Shown piece by piece: positions 6,603-15,401 of a stretch of DNA of 64,000 nucleotides. The translations under genes were made by a program, and so were the position numbers. Under the pieces are notes generated by a model. The model saw nothing but the letters and a program-made list of their open reading frames with translations. It had not been told where the DNA came from and did not search any database. Numbering within the stretch: position 1 is the first letter of the stretch; every line of letters starts with the position of its first letter. This stretch comes from Streptomyces avicenniae (lineage in GTDB: Bacteria > Actinomycetota > Actinomycetes > Streptomycetales > Streptomycetaceae): assembly GCF_000719135.1 (NCBI RefSeq), contig NZ_JOEK01000011.1:124001-188000 (forward strand), given 5' to 3'.

Positions 6603-9215
6603 TCACACCCAAGTTTTCGGGCGGAAGCGGTTGGCCGCCTCCACCAGTTCGGTCCGTTCACTGCTGGTCGGCGCCAGCCGGGCGAGCCGCCGGTGGGACC
6701 GTTCCAGGCCGAGCCTGATCCCGGTCTCGTCCAGCGGGCCCCCGAGCAGCCGCCCGGGAGGATCAGTCTGCGGCCGGGACGGCTCCGTGGAACCGGCGAG
6801 CACCCAGTCGAGCGCGGACCCCAGCACCTCACAGGACAACTGTTCCCCCAGCCATGGTTCCAGGCCCGCCGCGCGCAACCGCTCGACCTGCGCGCCCGCC
6901 GCCAGCAGGTCGGGCAGGAGGTCGTCCCCCGGCTCCCGCTCGCGCAGCCGCGCCCGCACGGCCGCCACCCGGGCCGCCGTCCAGTGCGCGGAGGTCTCAG
7001 GCACCGACTCCAACGCCCGTACGGCGCCCTGCCGGTTGCCGGTGGCCAGCCGCACCCTGGCCAGGCCGAAGCCCGCGCTCACATGGCTCGGGTCGGTCGT
7101 CCAGACGACGGAGTAGTAGTCCGCCGCGTTGTCCCACTGCCCCAGCACCTCCGCGCACACGGCGAGCGCCAGCTTGGGCGCGATCTCGCCGGGGAACGCG
7201 TCGTACACCGCGTCGAAGGCCAGCGCGGCGCTCTCGCGGTCGTCGGCGGCCAGCGCCACGAGCCCCCGGTACCAGACCACGCGCCAGTCGGAGCCGTACC
7301 GGCCCGCCAGCGACTCCAGGTGCGCGCGGGCCGTCTCCAGCGCCTCGGCGCCCGGCGTCTCCAAGTGGGCGCGCAGCTCGCGCAGCCGCAGCTCGACGGA
7401 GCGCGCGGGCGCCCCGGCCAGCGCCGCCACCGTGTCGCCCGGCGCGGTGCCCGTCAGACCGGCGAGGAAGCCCGCGTTCGGGTCGTCGGGGTCCACCTTG
7501 GGCGTGGGCAGCGCGAGGACGGTCGCCCGCGCGTCGAGCGTCACGGTGCGCGGCGCGCCCGGCATCGGCTCGGGGCCTTGAACGGCGGGCGGCGGCAGGG
7601 GCGGTGGCGGCGGCACGGCACGCCCCCGCCGCTGCCACGTCAGCCGCGCCGGGAGTACCGGACGCACCGGGCGGACGCCGAGGCGCGACACGGCCCCCTC
7701 GGCGCGCGGCACCAGCTCGGTGTCCACGACGCGCGGCTCTGGACCGAACAGCGCCGAGATCGCGGGCTGCGGCTGCGCCGTCCGCGTGGCGACGATCTCC
7801 CGCAGCACGCCCGTCAGTTGCTCGGCCATCTCCTGCGCCGACGCGAACCGGCGGTGCGGATCGGGGTCGGTCGCGCGCACCAGCAGCCGGTAGAACGACT
7901 CGTACTCGCGGAAGACGTCGATGTAGTCCGGGTCGGGCAGGCTGTCGCGGTAGATCGTCGTGTAGCCCTGGAAGTCGAACGTGAGGACGGCCAGGGTGCG
8001 CGCCACCGTGTACAGGTCGGACGCGACGGAGGGGCCCAGCTCCTCCACCTCGGGCGCCTGGAAGCCCGGCGTCCCGTAGATGTTGCTGACGTCGTCGTCC
8101 ATGCGGCGCACGGCGCCCATGTCTATGAGCTTCAGCTGGTCGCCCTGCTGGATGGCGTTGTCCACCTTGAAGTCGCAGTAGAGCAGGTTGCGGCTGTGCA
8201 GGTACGCCAGCGCGTCCAGGGCCTCGATCCCGTAGGCGCACGCCTGCTCGACGGGCATCGGGTCGCGGCGGCCGTCGCGCGTGCGCCGGTCGTTGGCGAT
8301 CTCCTTCAGCGACCGGCCGCCGACGTACTCCATGACGATGTAGCCGTCCACGCTGCCCGTGCGCTGGTCCAGATGCTCCACGAAGTTGTAGATCCGCACG
8401 ATGCTGGAGTGCTCGATCTCCGCCAGGAAGCGCCGCTCCGAGATCGCGACCTGCCGCGCGTCCTCGTCGCCCGCGTCCAGCAGGCCCTTCAGCACGACCC
8501 AGCGGCGGGAGACGGCCAGGTCGATCGCCAGGTAGATCCAGCCGAGGCCGCCGTGCGCCAGGCAGCCCGCGATCTCGTACTGCCCCTTCACGACGTCGCC
8601 GGGCCGCAGCTTGGGGAGGAACGAGTAGGGGTGGCCGCACTTGGTGCAGAAGCCTTCCGTGCGGCCCGCGCGCGCCCCGCGCGAACGGCCCACGGGCGCG
8701 CCGCACTCGCCGTTGCCGCAGAACCGCTTGCGCTCGGGGACCTCCGGGTTGTCCAGCACGGCGGTCAGCGGGTCGGGGCGCGGCTCGGGCGGCATGCTGA
8801 TCAGCCCGGCGCCCAGCCGGGTGCGCCCCGACCCACCGGCCGACGCGCGCGAACTGTGCACCGACACGGACCGGACGGACGGGCCGCCGCCGCGCGACTT
8901 GCCCAGCTGCCCGGAGACCGAGCGCTGCGAATAGCGGGAGCGCGCGCTCTCCGACCGCGCGGAGGATTCGGAGGGTTCGGACGCCGCGGAGCCCGACGAG
9001 GCCGAGTCCCCCGACGCCTGGCGCGGCAGCCGCCCGCCCGTCCCGCCCGTGCCGTCCCGGCCCGTCGCCATGGTCGAGGTCGCCCCGATCATGCCCTCGG
9101 CCGACACGACGGGCGCCAGCCCGCAGACGTCGCAGTACAGCGCCCCGCCGCCGACGTCCTCGTACCCGCCGGGGCAGCCGGGCCGCTGGCACAGCGCCGC
9201 GCGTTCGCCGCTCAT
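6603..9215 (-). CDS. pknG: PknG-family Ser/Thr protein kinase
   Basis: 870 residues, longer than the roughly 750 of M. tuberculosis PknG. The order is a zinc ribbon (CQRPGC...YCDVCG), a Ser/Arg-rich disordered stretch, a second metal site (CGNGEC...FCTKCG, the rubredoxin-like region of PknG), the kinase domain, and a C-terminal TPR-like half. Kinase motifs are the PknG type: HGGLGWIY glycine loop, VVLKG lysine, CDFK in place of HRDLK, and DMG in place of DFG. It is soluble, not a membrane receptor kinase. In mycobacteria and corynebacteria PknG controls 2-oxoglutarate dehydrogenase through GarA/OdhI. Its ATG overlaps the stop of the coiled-coil gene (ATGA). Confidence 0.95.
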   Translation of the reverse strand: MSGERAALCQRPGCPGGYEDVGGGALYCDVCGLAPVVSAEGMIGATSTMATGRDGTGGTGGRLPRQASGDSASSGSAASEPSESSARSESARSRYSQRSVSGQLGKSRGGGPSVRSVSVHSSRASAGGSGRTRLGAGLISMPPEPRPDPLTAVLDNPEVPERKRFCGNGECGAPVGRSRGARAGRTEGFCTKCGHPYSFLPKLRPGDVVKGQYEIAGCLAHGGLGWIYLAIDLAVSRRWVVLKGLLDAGDEDARQVAISERRFLAEIEHSSIVRIYNFVEHLDQRTGSVDGYIVMEYVGGRSLKEIANDRRTRDGRRDPMPVEQACAYGIEALDALAYLHSRNLLYCDFKVDNAIQQGDQLKLIDMGAVRRMDDDVSNIYGTPGFQAPEVEELGPSVASDLYTVARTLAVLTFDFQGYTTIYRDSLPDPDYIDVFREYESFYRLLVRATDPDPHRRFASAQEMAEQLTGVLREIVATRTAQPQPAISALFGPEPRVVDTELVPRAEGAVSRLGVRPVRPVLPARLTWQRRGRAVPPPPPLPPPAVQGPEPMPGAPRTVTLDARATVLALPTPKVDPDDPNAGFLAGLTGTAPGDTVAALAGAPARSVELRLRELRAHLETPGAEALETARAHLESLAGRYGSDWRVVWYRGLVALAADDRESAALAFDAVYDAFPGEIAPKLALAVCAEVLGQWDNAADYYSVVWTTDPSHVSAGFGLARVRLATGNRQGAVRALESVPETSAHWTAARVAAVRARLREREPGDDLLPDLLAAGAQVERLRAAGLEPWLGEQLSCEVLGSALDWVLAGSTEPSRPQTDPPGRLLGGPLDETGIRLGLERSHRRLARLAPTSSERTELVEAANRFRPKTWV

Positions 9216-10489
9216 CGGTCCCCACCTCCCGCGTCCGGCGCCCGCACGGGCCCGGACACCAGCGCCTCCGCCGTCGCCCGCTGGTAGCGCAGCACGGCGT
9301 TCTCCGCCGCCCGCAGGTCGCACGGCGCCGACCACAGCATCCGCCGCGCCACGTCGTAGCGTTCCACGAGCATCGGCTCCTCCGCCTTGCCGTACCTGGC
9401 GGCCTTCGCCTTGTACGCGTCCAGCCTGCCGCGCAGCTCCGCCCGGACCGCCAGCGGCTCCGTGACGGCCGACAGCGACGCGCGGGCCCGCTGCAACTCG
9501 TCCTCGGCGCGCACCTCCAAGTCCTCAAGGAGCGGCGAGAGGCGGTGCCACAGCGCGCGGCGCCGGTAGTCGGCGGCCAGCGCGAGCCGTTCGTGCAGCA
9601 CCGTCGATGGCCCGGAGACGGCCGGTACCTCGGACGCGGCGATCTTCGCCAGCACCTCGCCGCGCGCGGTGCGGGCCTCGGCGAGCGTGCGGTCGGCGCG
9701 CGAGAGGACGTCCCGCAGCCGCACGAGCCGGGCCTCCGCGTCCTTGCGCACGTCGATGACGGCCTCGACCTCCCGCCTGATGTCGTCCAGCGCGCGCGCC
9801 GCGCGGTCGTAGCGCGCCGTGTCGGGACGGCCGCCGCCCGGCGCGCTGCTGCCGCCCGTGGGCCGCCAGAAGGCCAGCGGGTCCGCGATGACCTCGGCGC
9901 GCAGGGCCGTCAACTCCTCGGTGACGCGCGCCAGTTCGTCGCCCGCCGGGTGTGTGCCCGGCCGTACACCGGCGGCGTGCGCCAGGTCGCGCAGCCGGTG
10001 CTGCTCGGCGGCGAGGAAGTCTATGCGGGCGGGCAGCGCGGACCAGACGGCGTCGGCGGCGATCACCATGTCGAGGACGCGCGCGTACCCCGCGTTCATC
10101 CGCTCCACGAGGTCGGCCCAGGTGACGCGCTCCACGAGCCTGCCGTCCGTGCCCGCCAGGACGATGCCGTCGCCCGACACCAGCGCCGTCAGCTCGGCCA
10201 GGTCGTCGGACGACGGGTGACGGCGCCGCGCCCGCAGCCTGCGGGCGGCCGTCAGCGCGGCGCTCGCCGTGTCGAACCACTGCCACAGGGCGGTGACGGT
10301 CTCCTCGGCGTGCGACCAGCGTTCCCGTGTCGTCCCCGACAGCTCGGCGCCGTCGAGCAGCCTGCGGCCCGCGTGGTCCTGGAGGGCGAGCAGGGACGAC
10401 TCGATCGCCTCGTGCTCGGCGCCACGACGCGCCAGCGCGCGGTCCACCTCGTCACGGCTGAGCACCCTGCCGCCCGCGTCCGGGGCCAT
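9212..10489 (-). CDS. Coiled-coil protein of unknown function, coupled to pknG
   Basis: 425 residues, largely helical and charged, with heptad-like Leu/Ala spacing through most of the length and no signal peptide, membrane helix or zinc site. I do not recognise a named domain. The gene lies between glnH and pknG and its TGA overlaps the pknG ATG, so both proteins are probably made in equal amounts. This position suggests an adaptor linking the GlnX/GlnH membrane sensor to the kinase; that is inference from order only. Confidence 0.75.
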   Translation of the reverse strand: MAPDAGGRVLSRDEVDRALARRGAEHEAIESSLLALQDHAGRRLLDGAELSGTTRERWSHAEETVTALWQWFDTASAALTAARRLRARRRHPSSDDLAELTALVSGDGIVLAGTDGRLVERVTWADLVERMNAGYARVLDMVIAADAVWSALPARIDFLAAEQHRLRDLAHAAGVRPGTHPAGDELARVTEELTALRAEVIADPLAFWRPTGGSSAPGGGRPDTARYDRAARALDDIRREVEAVIDVRKDAEARLVRLRDVLSRADRTLAEARTARGEVLAKIAASEVPAVSGPSTVLHERLALAADYRRRALWHRLSPLLEDLEVRAEDELQRARASLSAVTEPLAVRAELRGRLDAYKAKAARYGKAEEPMLVERYDVARRMLWSAPCDLRAAENAVLRYQRATAEALVSGPVRAPDAGGGDR

Positions 10490-10561
10490 CGCTCTCCCCT
10501 CGATTGTCGTGCCGCTGTCGGTCGTCCTGCTGCCGCATCCCTTCCCCGCATCGGGGGACGG

Positions 10562-11713
10562 TCAGTCGCGGTACACGGGGTCGGGCGGCTCGACGCTCCC
10601 GCCGAGGTGCAGGGCGAGGTCGTTGCGCCGGTACGCCTCCTCCCACGCGCTCTCCTCCCCGCCCGCCAGGTACTCCGCCAGCACGGCGTTCACCCAGGCG
10701 ATGAGGTCCTCGTCGTCCTGGTGCATCGCGATGCCGTAGTACTCCTCCTGCCGCCCCTCACCGACGATCTTCATCGTCGGGTCCTGCGCGAGGTGCCCCG
10801 CGGCCAACGCCTCGTCGGTCACCAGCGCGTCGGCCTTGCCCAGCTGTATCTTCACCAGGCAGTCGAGGTGGTTGGGCGGGGTCGGCAGGAGCGGCCCGTC
10901 CTCATCTTCCACCTCGTCCCACCAGGGGTGCTCCCGGGCGAGTTCCTGGAGCAGCCGGTCGGCGGACGACGACGCGGCGCTGCACACGCGCTTGCCGTTC
11001 AGCGAGCTGTCGAAGCCGGTGATCTCCGAGTTCTGCGGCACGACGATCCGCTGACTCGTCGTGAAGTAGGGCGCGGAGAACTCGACCACGTCGGGTTCCG
11101 TCCTCTCTCTCCCGTCCTCGCCCACGCTCCTGTTCACGTCGTCGCAGTTGATCGACATCGTGCGCACCACCATGTCCACCGTGCCGCTCGCGAGGGCGGC
11201 CTCGCGCTCGCTGGTGGACAGGACGACCAGGCGCAACTCGCCGCTGCTCGGGCCGAGGACGTCCTCGGCGATCGCCTCCGCCAGGTCGATGTCGAAGCCG
11301 GAGAGTTCGGCCGTGTTCGGGTCGCGGTAACCCCACAGGAAGCTGTTCTGGTCCACGCCGATGGTGAGGCCGGGTTCCTTCCGTTGCGTGCGGTCGGCCG
11401 GGTCGGTGCGGTTGCCCGGGTCGGTGCGGTTGCCACCGGCGCGGATCAGCCTCACCGCCTCGCCCACCGTGCGCTCGGGGCGGAGGGTCGGCTCGAGACC
11501 GGCCGCCTCGCACGGCTCGTTCTCCGTGGGCACGGCGGCCGGTGCCCCGCCCGTCGCCCGCGCGGTGCCGTCCCTGGGCGGGGAGGGGGCGGCGCTGCCC
11601 GCCGAGACCGTGGTGGCGAGCAGGAGCCCGCCGCAGACCGCGAGGGTTGCCGCGCGCCGCGCCGTCCTGGCGCGCGGAGCCCGCTCCGGCACGCCGCCGT
11701 GTTCCCCGATCAT
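10562..11713 (-). CDS. glnH: GlnH-like glutamate/amino-acid binding protein
   Basis: 383 residues. An N-terminal twin-arginine-free signal segment (hydrophobic VCGGLLLATTVSA) is followed by an extended linker and a periplasmic-binding-protein family 3 fold (about 95-375) with TIGVDQNSFLWGY, GFDIDLAEAIAEDV and DMVVRTMSIN, where the amino acid is clasped. In mycobacteria GlnH binds Asp/Glu and signals through GlnX to PknG. There is no ABC permease beside it, which supports a sensing and not a transport role. The only early Cys is not in a good lipobox, so lipid anchoring is doubtful. It lies 13 bases behind glnX. Confidence 0.88.
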   Translation of the reverse strand: MIGEHGGVPERAPRARTARRAATLAVCGGLLLATTVSAGSAAPSPPRDGTARATGGAPAAVPTENEPCEAAGLEPTLRPERTVGEAVRLIRAGGNRTDPGNRTDPADRTQRKEPGLTIGVDQNSFLWGYRDPNTAELSGFDIDLAEAIAEDVLGPSSGELRLVVLSTSEREAALASGTVDMVVRTMSINCDDVNRSVGEDGRERTEPDVVEFSAPYFTTSQRIVVPQNSEITGFDSSLNGKRVCSAASSSADRLLQELAREHPWWDEVEDEDGPLLPTPPNHLDCLVKIQLGKADALVTDEALAAGHLAQDPTMKIVGEGRQEEYYGIAMHQDDEDLIAWVNAVLAEYLAGGEESAWEEAYRRNDLALHLGGSVEPPDPVYRD

Positions 11714-11726
11714 CGGACCTTCCCCC

Positions 11727-13292
11727 TCACCGGTACTCGGAAAGCCTGCGGCCGAGGCCGAACCCCGCGCCCACGACGCCCAGCGCCGCGAGCACCCCGG
11801 CGCCCGGCGCGAGCCCGGCCAGCGCCCCGTGCGCCCGGCCGACGGCTGCGTCGAACCGCTCCTGCTCCTTCTCGGCGGCCACCTCCAACCGCCTGGTCAC
11901 CGCGACGAACATCTCGCCGGTCGAGCCCTCCGCCGCGGTGACCCGATCGACGGCCTGGGCGTAGTCGCCGTCCAACTCCGCGCAGCGGGCCTGCCGGTGC
12001 AGGGCGTGCCAGTCCCTTGAGGTGGAGATCGCCTCCTCGATGGACGCGGCGCTCCCCGCGTCCTGCGCCAGGCGCGCCGCCTCGTACAGCTCACCTTCCT
12101 GCTCCTCCTCGGCCGTCGCGCCCAGGACCCGGGGCTCCGCCGTTTCCTCGGGGCAGCGGAAGCACGAGGCCCCGCCGTCCCGCGTCGGCTCCTCGCCCGG
12201 CCCGCACGTCCGGATGAGGCCGCCGCCGAGCAGTGTGGTCATGCTGTCCTGGAAGTCGTCCTCGAACTGGTTGCTCCCACCCCTGGCCACCAGGCCCAGG
12301 CTCTCGATGCCGTGCGCGTTCAGGGCCGTCGCCCAGGCGTCGTTGAGTGCCTGGAGTGAGCTGGCGGCGCCGCGGTCCGCGTCGTTGTTGGCCGCCCGGG
12401 ACACGAGGTGCGCCCCGCCCAGCCAGCCGAGCAGCACCAGGGTGGCGGCGCTGGCGGCCAGCAGCCCGGGGTTGAGGACGCGGTTGGTGCGCAGGAAGTG
12501 CCGCCGCTGCACCCAGGCGAGCCCGACCAGCAGGACGACCCCGAGCCCCAGCGCCGCCCACGGCATCTTCCGCGCGTGCGCCAGGTCGGCGCGCAGCCGC
12601 TCGGTCTCCAACTTGTACAGACTGTCGGCCCAGTCGAGGATTCCTTCCGCGTCCTCCGTGCCGTTCATCTGCTGGTCGGCGTAGCGCAGGTAGGCGCCGC
12701 CGAGCGGGAAGCCCAGCCGGTCGTTGGCACGGGCGGTCTCCACCAGCCCTGTGTAGATCGGCAGTGCGCGGTTCATGCGCTCGACGTACTCGCGCGTCTG
12801 CTCCGTGCCGTCCGTGTCGGCGGCGACCTGGGCCAGCTGTTCGCCCGCGGTCGCGATGTCGTCGTCGTACGCGTCCCGTACGGCCGCGGACTGGCCGGAC
12901 TGGTCGGCCCCCGTCAGGAAGCCGGTGGCCGCCGCCGTGTTGGCCCTGGCCAGGGAGCGGAACAGCTCGGCGGCGGCGGTGCTCATCTCCTGCCCGTTGC
13001 GCCGCACGCTGTCGGCGGCCTCGGCCCGCGCGTTCACCTGATAGGCCGTCACCGCCCCGAGGAGCAGGAGCAGTCCGGCGAGCAGCGCGCCGATGATCCG
13101 CAGCCGCCCCGGCTCGGTCCCGGCGGCGCGGCGCGTCCGTCCGACCCACTCGGCCCACACGCCGAGCCGCCTGGGTACGGGGGGCGCGCCCGTGCCCGGC
13201 GGCGCCGGGGGCGCGGACGGCGTCCCGGCGGGACCGGCCGCCGCCGCCTGATCAGGCGGTGACGCCGGAGGCGCGGTGGACGGGTGAGTCAC
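11727..13292 (-). CDS. glnX: GlnX-like four-helix membrane sensor
   Basis: About 521 residues from GTG 13292, chosen because GGAGGG sits a suitable distance ahead; a GTG at 13325 is the alternative. Four hydrophobic segments are seen: IIGALLAGLLLLLGAVTAYQV near 80, PWAALGLGVVLLVGLAWV near 240, LLAASAATLVLLGWLGG near 275, and one at the C-terminus (LAPGAGVLAALGVVGAGFG). Two helical extracellular domains lie between TM1-2 and TM3-4, one with paired Cys (RTCGPGEE...SCFRCP). This matches mycobacterial GlnX, which relays GlnH binding to PknG across the membrane. First gene of the cluster. Confidence 0.85.
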   Translation of the reverse strand: MTHPSTAPPASPPDQAAAAGPAGTPSAPPAPPGTGAPPVPRRLGVWAEWVGRTRRAAGTEPGRLRIIGALLAGLLLLLGAVTAYQVNARAEAADSVRRNGQEMSTAAAELFRSLARANTAAATGFLTGADQSGQSAAVRDAYDDDIATAGEQLAQVAADTDGTEQTREYVERMNRALPIYTGLVETARANDRLGFPLGGAYLRYADQQMNGTEDAEGILDWADSLYKLETERLRADLAHARKMPWAALGLGVVLLVGLAWVQRRHFLRTNRVLNPGLLAASAATLVLLGWLGGAHLVSRAANNDADRGAASSLQALNDAWATALNAHGIESLGLVARGGSNQFEDDFQDSMTTLLGGGLIRTCGPGEEPTRDGGASCFRCPEETAEPRVLGATAEEEQEGELYEAARLAQDAGSAASIEEAISTSRDWHALHRQARCAELDGDYAQAVDRVTAAEGSTGEMFVAVTRRLEVAAEKEQERFDAAVGRAHGALAGLAPGAGVLAALGVVGAGFGLGRRLSEYR

Positions 13293-13476
13293 AGTGCGGG
13301 CCCTCCCCCTCACGAAGTCCGGCACGGGTCACGGCGAGAGTATGCCGTTTCCGTGGGCCCGGCCCACAGATCCGGCCCTTGATCTTGTCAGTATCGCGAT
13401 CTTCCGGACCTGTCGGTTCCCCCGCCAGGCACCACGCACGGCGGGGCCGCGCGGTTCCCGCAGCTCGCCCGGGTGT

Positions 13477-14106
13477 TCAGGGCGTCAGGCGCATGCCGAG
13501 GTGCAGCGAGCCGCCGTCGCCGTCGGGCGCGGGCAGCTCGTGGAAGCCCAACCGGTCGTAGAACGCGCGGGCGCCGGTGTTCTCCGGGCTCATCCCGAGG
13601 TGGACGCCCGGCACTCCGCGCTCGCGCAGGGCGCCGAGGTACGTCTCCATCAGCCTCCGGCCGAGCCCCTGGCCCTGCCCCTCGGGCAGCAGGTCGATGT
13701 GCAGGTGCGCCGGGTACTCGGCGGCGATCGCCGGTGCCAACATGCGTTCGGCGTGGTGCAGCAGGTCGCGCAGCTGCTCGTCGGGCCCCTCAGGGGTGCC
13801 CTCCGGCGCCGGATAACGCGCCGCGACCTGGGGCAGCCACCGCTCGCGGAAGGCGGCGAAGAACGCCGTGCTGTCCGCCGTCCCCAGGATGTAGCCGATG
13901 GCGCGCTCCCCGTCGTCGGCGACGAAGACGAGGTCGGGCTCCAGCTCCGCGTAGGGCGTCGCGAAGATCGCGGGCAGGATGCCCGGGTCCTCGTAGTGGC
14001 CTGTGGCGTCCTTGCCGACCTTGCCGGTGCGGACGCAGATGTCGTGCAGCGCGTCGCGGTCGCCGGGGCGGTAGGCGCGTATGACGGCGGGGGCGGTGGT
14101 GGTCAT
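13477..14106 (-). CDS. GNAT-family acetyltransferase
   Basis: 209 residues. N-terminal IRAYRPGDRDALHDIC and the acetyl-CoA loop GQGQGLGRRLM (about 150) followed by VHLGMSPENTGARAFYDRLGF are typical of GCN5-related N-acetyltransferases, and the C-terminal layout resembles enzymes annotated near aminoglycoside or glucosamine acetyltransferases. The substrate is not clear. ATG 14106 is used; ATG 14115 is three codons upstream. It stands alone, between glnX and the MscS gene, both also on the minus strand. Confidence 0.85.
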   Translation of the reverse strand: MTTTAPAVIRAYRPGDRDALHDICVRTGKVGKDATGHYEDPGILPAIFATPYAELEPDLVFVADDGERAIGYILGTADSTAFFAAFRERWLPQVAARYPAPEGTPEGPDEQLRDLLHHAERMLAPAIAAEYPAHLHIDLLPEGQGQGLGRRLMETYLGALRERGVPGVHLGMSPENTGARAFYDRLGFHELPAPDGDGGSLHLGMRLTP

Positions 14107-14188
14107 GGGCGGCATTCTGGCCGACGGAGCGCCGCGCGGCCATGCCCTCCCGCGAGTGTGCCGCCGGTCACAGCCGCCCCCGGGGGCG

Positions 14189-15133
14189 TCACGGCGCCGG
14201 TTCCGCGCTCCCGCCGCCCGCCTGGCCGCCCGCCGCGCCGGGCCCCGCCGCCGGGCCCGCCTGGGGCGGCACGGCGGCCGTGCCATCGGCCGCGGGCCCC
14301 GCCGTCGCGGAGATGCCCGCCGCGGCCAGCGTCCGCCTGATCCGCCAGCGCAGCTCCCGCTCCACCTCCGCGCCGCCGCCCGGCAGCGTCTTCGCCGTGA
14401 CGCGGACGACCATCGTCTCGCCCGACACCGTGTCGAGCCCGAGCACCCGCACCGGCTCCCACAGCATCTCGTCGAACGGCGCGGTGCGCGACAGCTCCTG
14501 CCCCGCCGTCTCGATCAGCTTCCTGACCTGGTCCAGGTCGGCGTCCGCCGCCACCTCGACGTCCACACCGGCCGTGGACCAGCCCTGGCTGAGGTTGCCG
14601 ATCCGCTTGATCTCGCCGTTGCGGACGTACCAGACCTCGCCCTCCTCGCCGCGCAGCGTCGTGACGCGCAGGCCGATCTCCAGGACCGTGCCCTTCGCCT
14701 CGCCCGCGTCGATCATGTCGCCCACGCCGTACTGGTCCTCCAGCAGCATGAACATGCCGCTCAGCACGTCCGCGACCAGGCTGCGCGCACCGAAGCCGAT
14801 CGCCACGCCCGCGATGCCCGCGCTGGCCATCAGCGGCCCGAGCTGGACGCCCAGCTCCGAGAGCACCATCAGCCCCGCCGTGCCCAGCACCACGACCGAC
14901 GCGGTGCTGCGCAGCACCGAGCCGATCGTCTCGGAGCGCTGGCGGCGCCGTTCCGAGTTGAGCAGCAGGCCGCCCCGGATCGCGGAGCGGCGCGTGGTCG
15001 TCTCGTCCTTGTTCAGCCGCGCGATCAGTCTGCTGATCGCGCGGCGGACGACGAACCGCACGGCGAACGCCACCGCGAGGATCAGCACGATCCGCAGTCC
15101 GTGCGTGAGCCAGGACTCCCAGTTGTTGCCCAT
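14189..15133 (-). CDS. MscS-family mechanosensitive ion channel
   Basis: 314 residues, close to the 286-residue E. coli MscS. One clear N-terminal membrane segment (LRIVLILAVAFAVRFVV), a second in STASVVVLGTAGLMVLSELG, then the pore-lining Gly/Ala-rich helix (LMASAGIAGVAIGFGARSLV), the beta domain (GVGDMIDAGEAKGTVLEIGL) and the C-terminal alpha/beta domain, ending in a Gly/Ala-rich tail. The channel would open under membrane tension to release solutes after hypo-osmotic shock. ATG at 15133; transcribed divergently from the HNH gene. Confidence 0.92.
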   Translation of the reverse strand: MGNNWESWLTHGLRIVLILAVAFAVRFVVRRAISRLIARLNKDETTTRRSAIRGGLLLNSERRRQRSETIGSVLRSTASVVVLGTAGLMVLSELGVQLGPLMASAGIAGVAIGFGARSLVADVLSGMFMLLEDQYGVGDMIDAGEAKGTVLEIGLRVTTLRGEEGEVWYVRNGEIKRIGNLSQGWSTAGVDVEVAADADLDQVRKLIETAGQELSRTAPFDEMLWEPVRVLGLDTVSGETMVVRVTAKTLPGGGAEVERELRWRIRRTLAAAGISATAGPAADGTAAVPPQAGPAAGPGAAGGQAGGGSAEPAP

Positions 15134-15218
15134 CGTGCCTACTCGGTCCTCTCGCTCCACTCGTCTCGGACCTCCACCGTAAACAGGCGCGACGAGCCCG
15201 CCGACCACGTCGTCCCGC

Positions 15219-15233
15219 CGGTGTGAGACACCG
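15219..15233. promoter_or_regulatory. Inverted repeat between the MscS and HNH genes
   Basis: CGGTGT-GAG-ACACCG is a perfect 6+3+6 inverted repeat in the 268-base divergent intergenic region. It has the size of a dimeric regulator site. No regulator can be named, and a chance repeat in GC-rich DNA is possible. Confidence 0.3.
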
Positions 15234-15401
15234 CACACGCGTTCGGCGCGGGGCAGGAGCGGTACGGGCGGGGCGCATGTGCCGAACGACACAAACGGCG
15301 CAATTGCCGATCGTGGTGGCGCCACGGGGCGTGCGCGGGACACACTGAGGGAGATCGTCACGGCGCGAGCCACGTGCCGCCGACGGAAACGGAGGGCGTC
15401 C

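Noticed and set aside
14175..14188. CGCCCCCGGGGGCG palindrome near the MscS gene end
   Set aside because: It has no loop, and such perfect GC palindromes are common by chance in this base composition.
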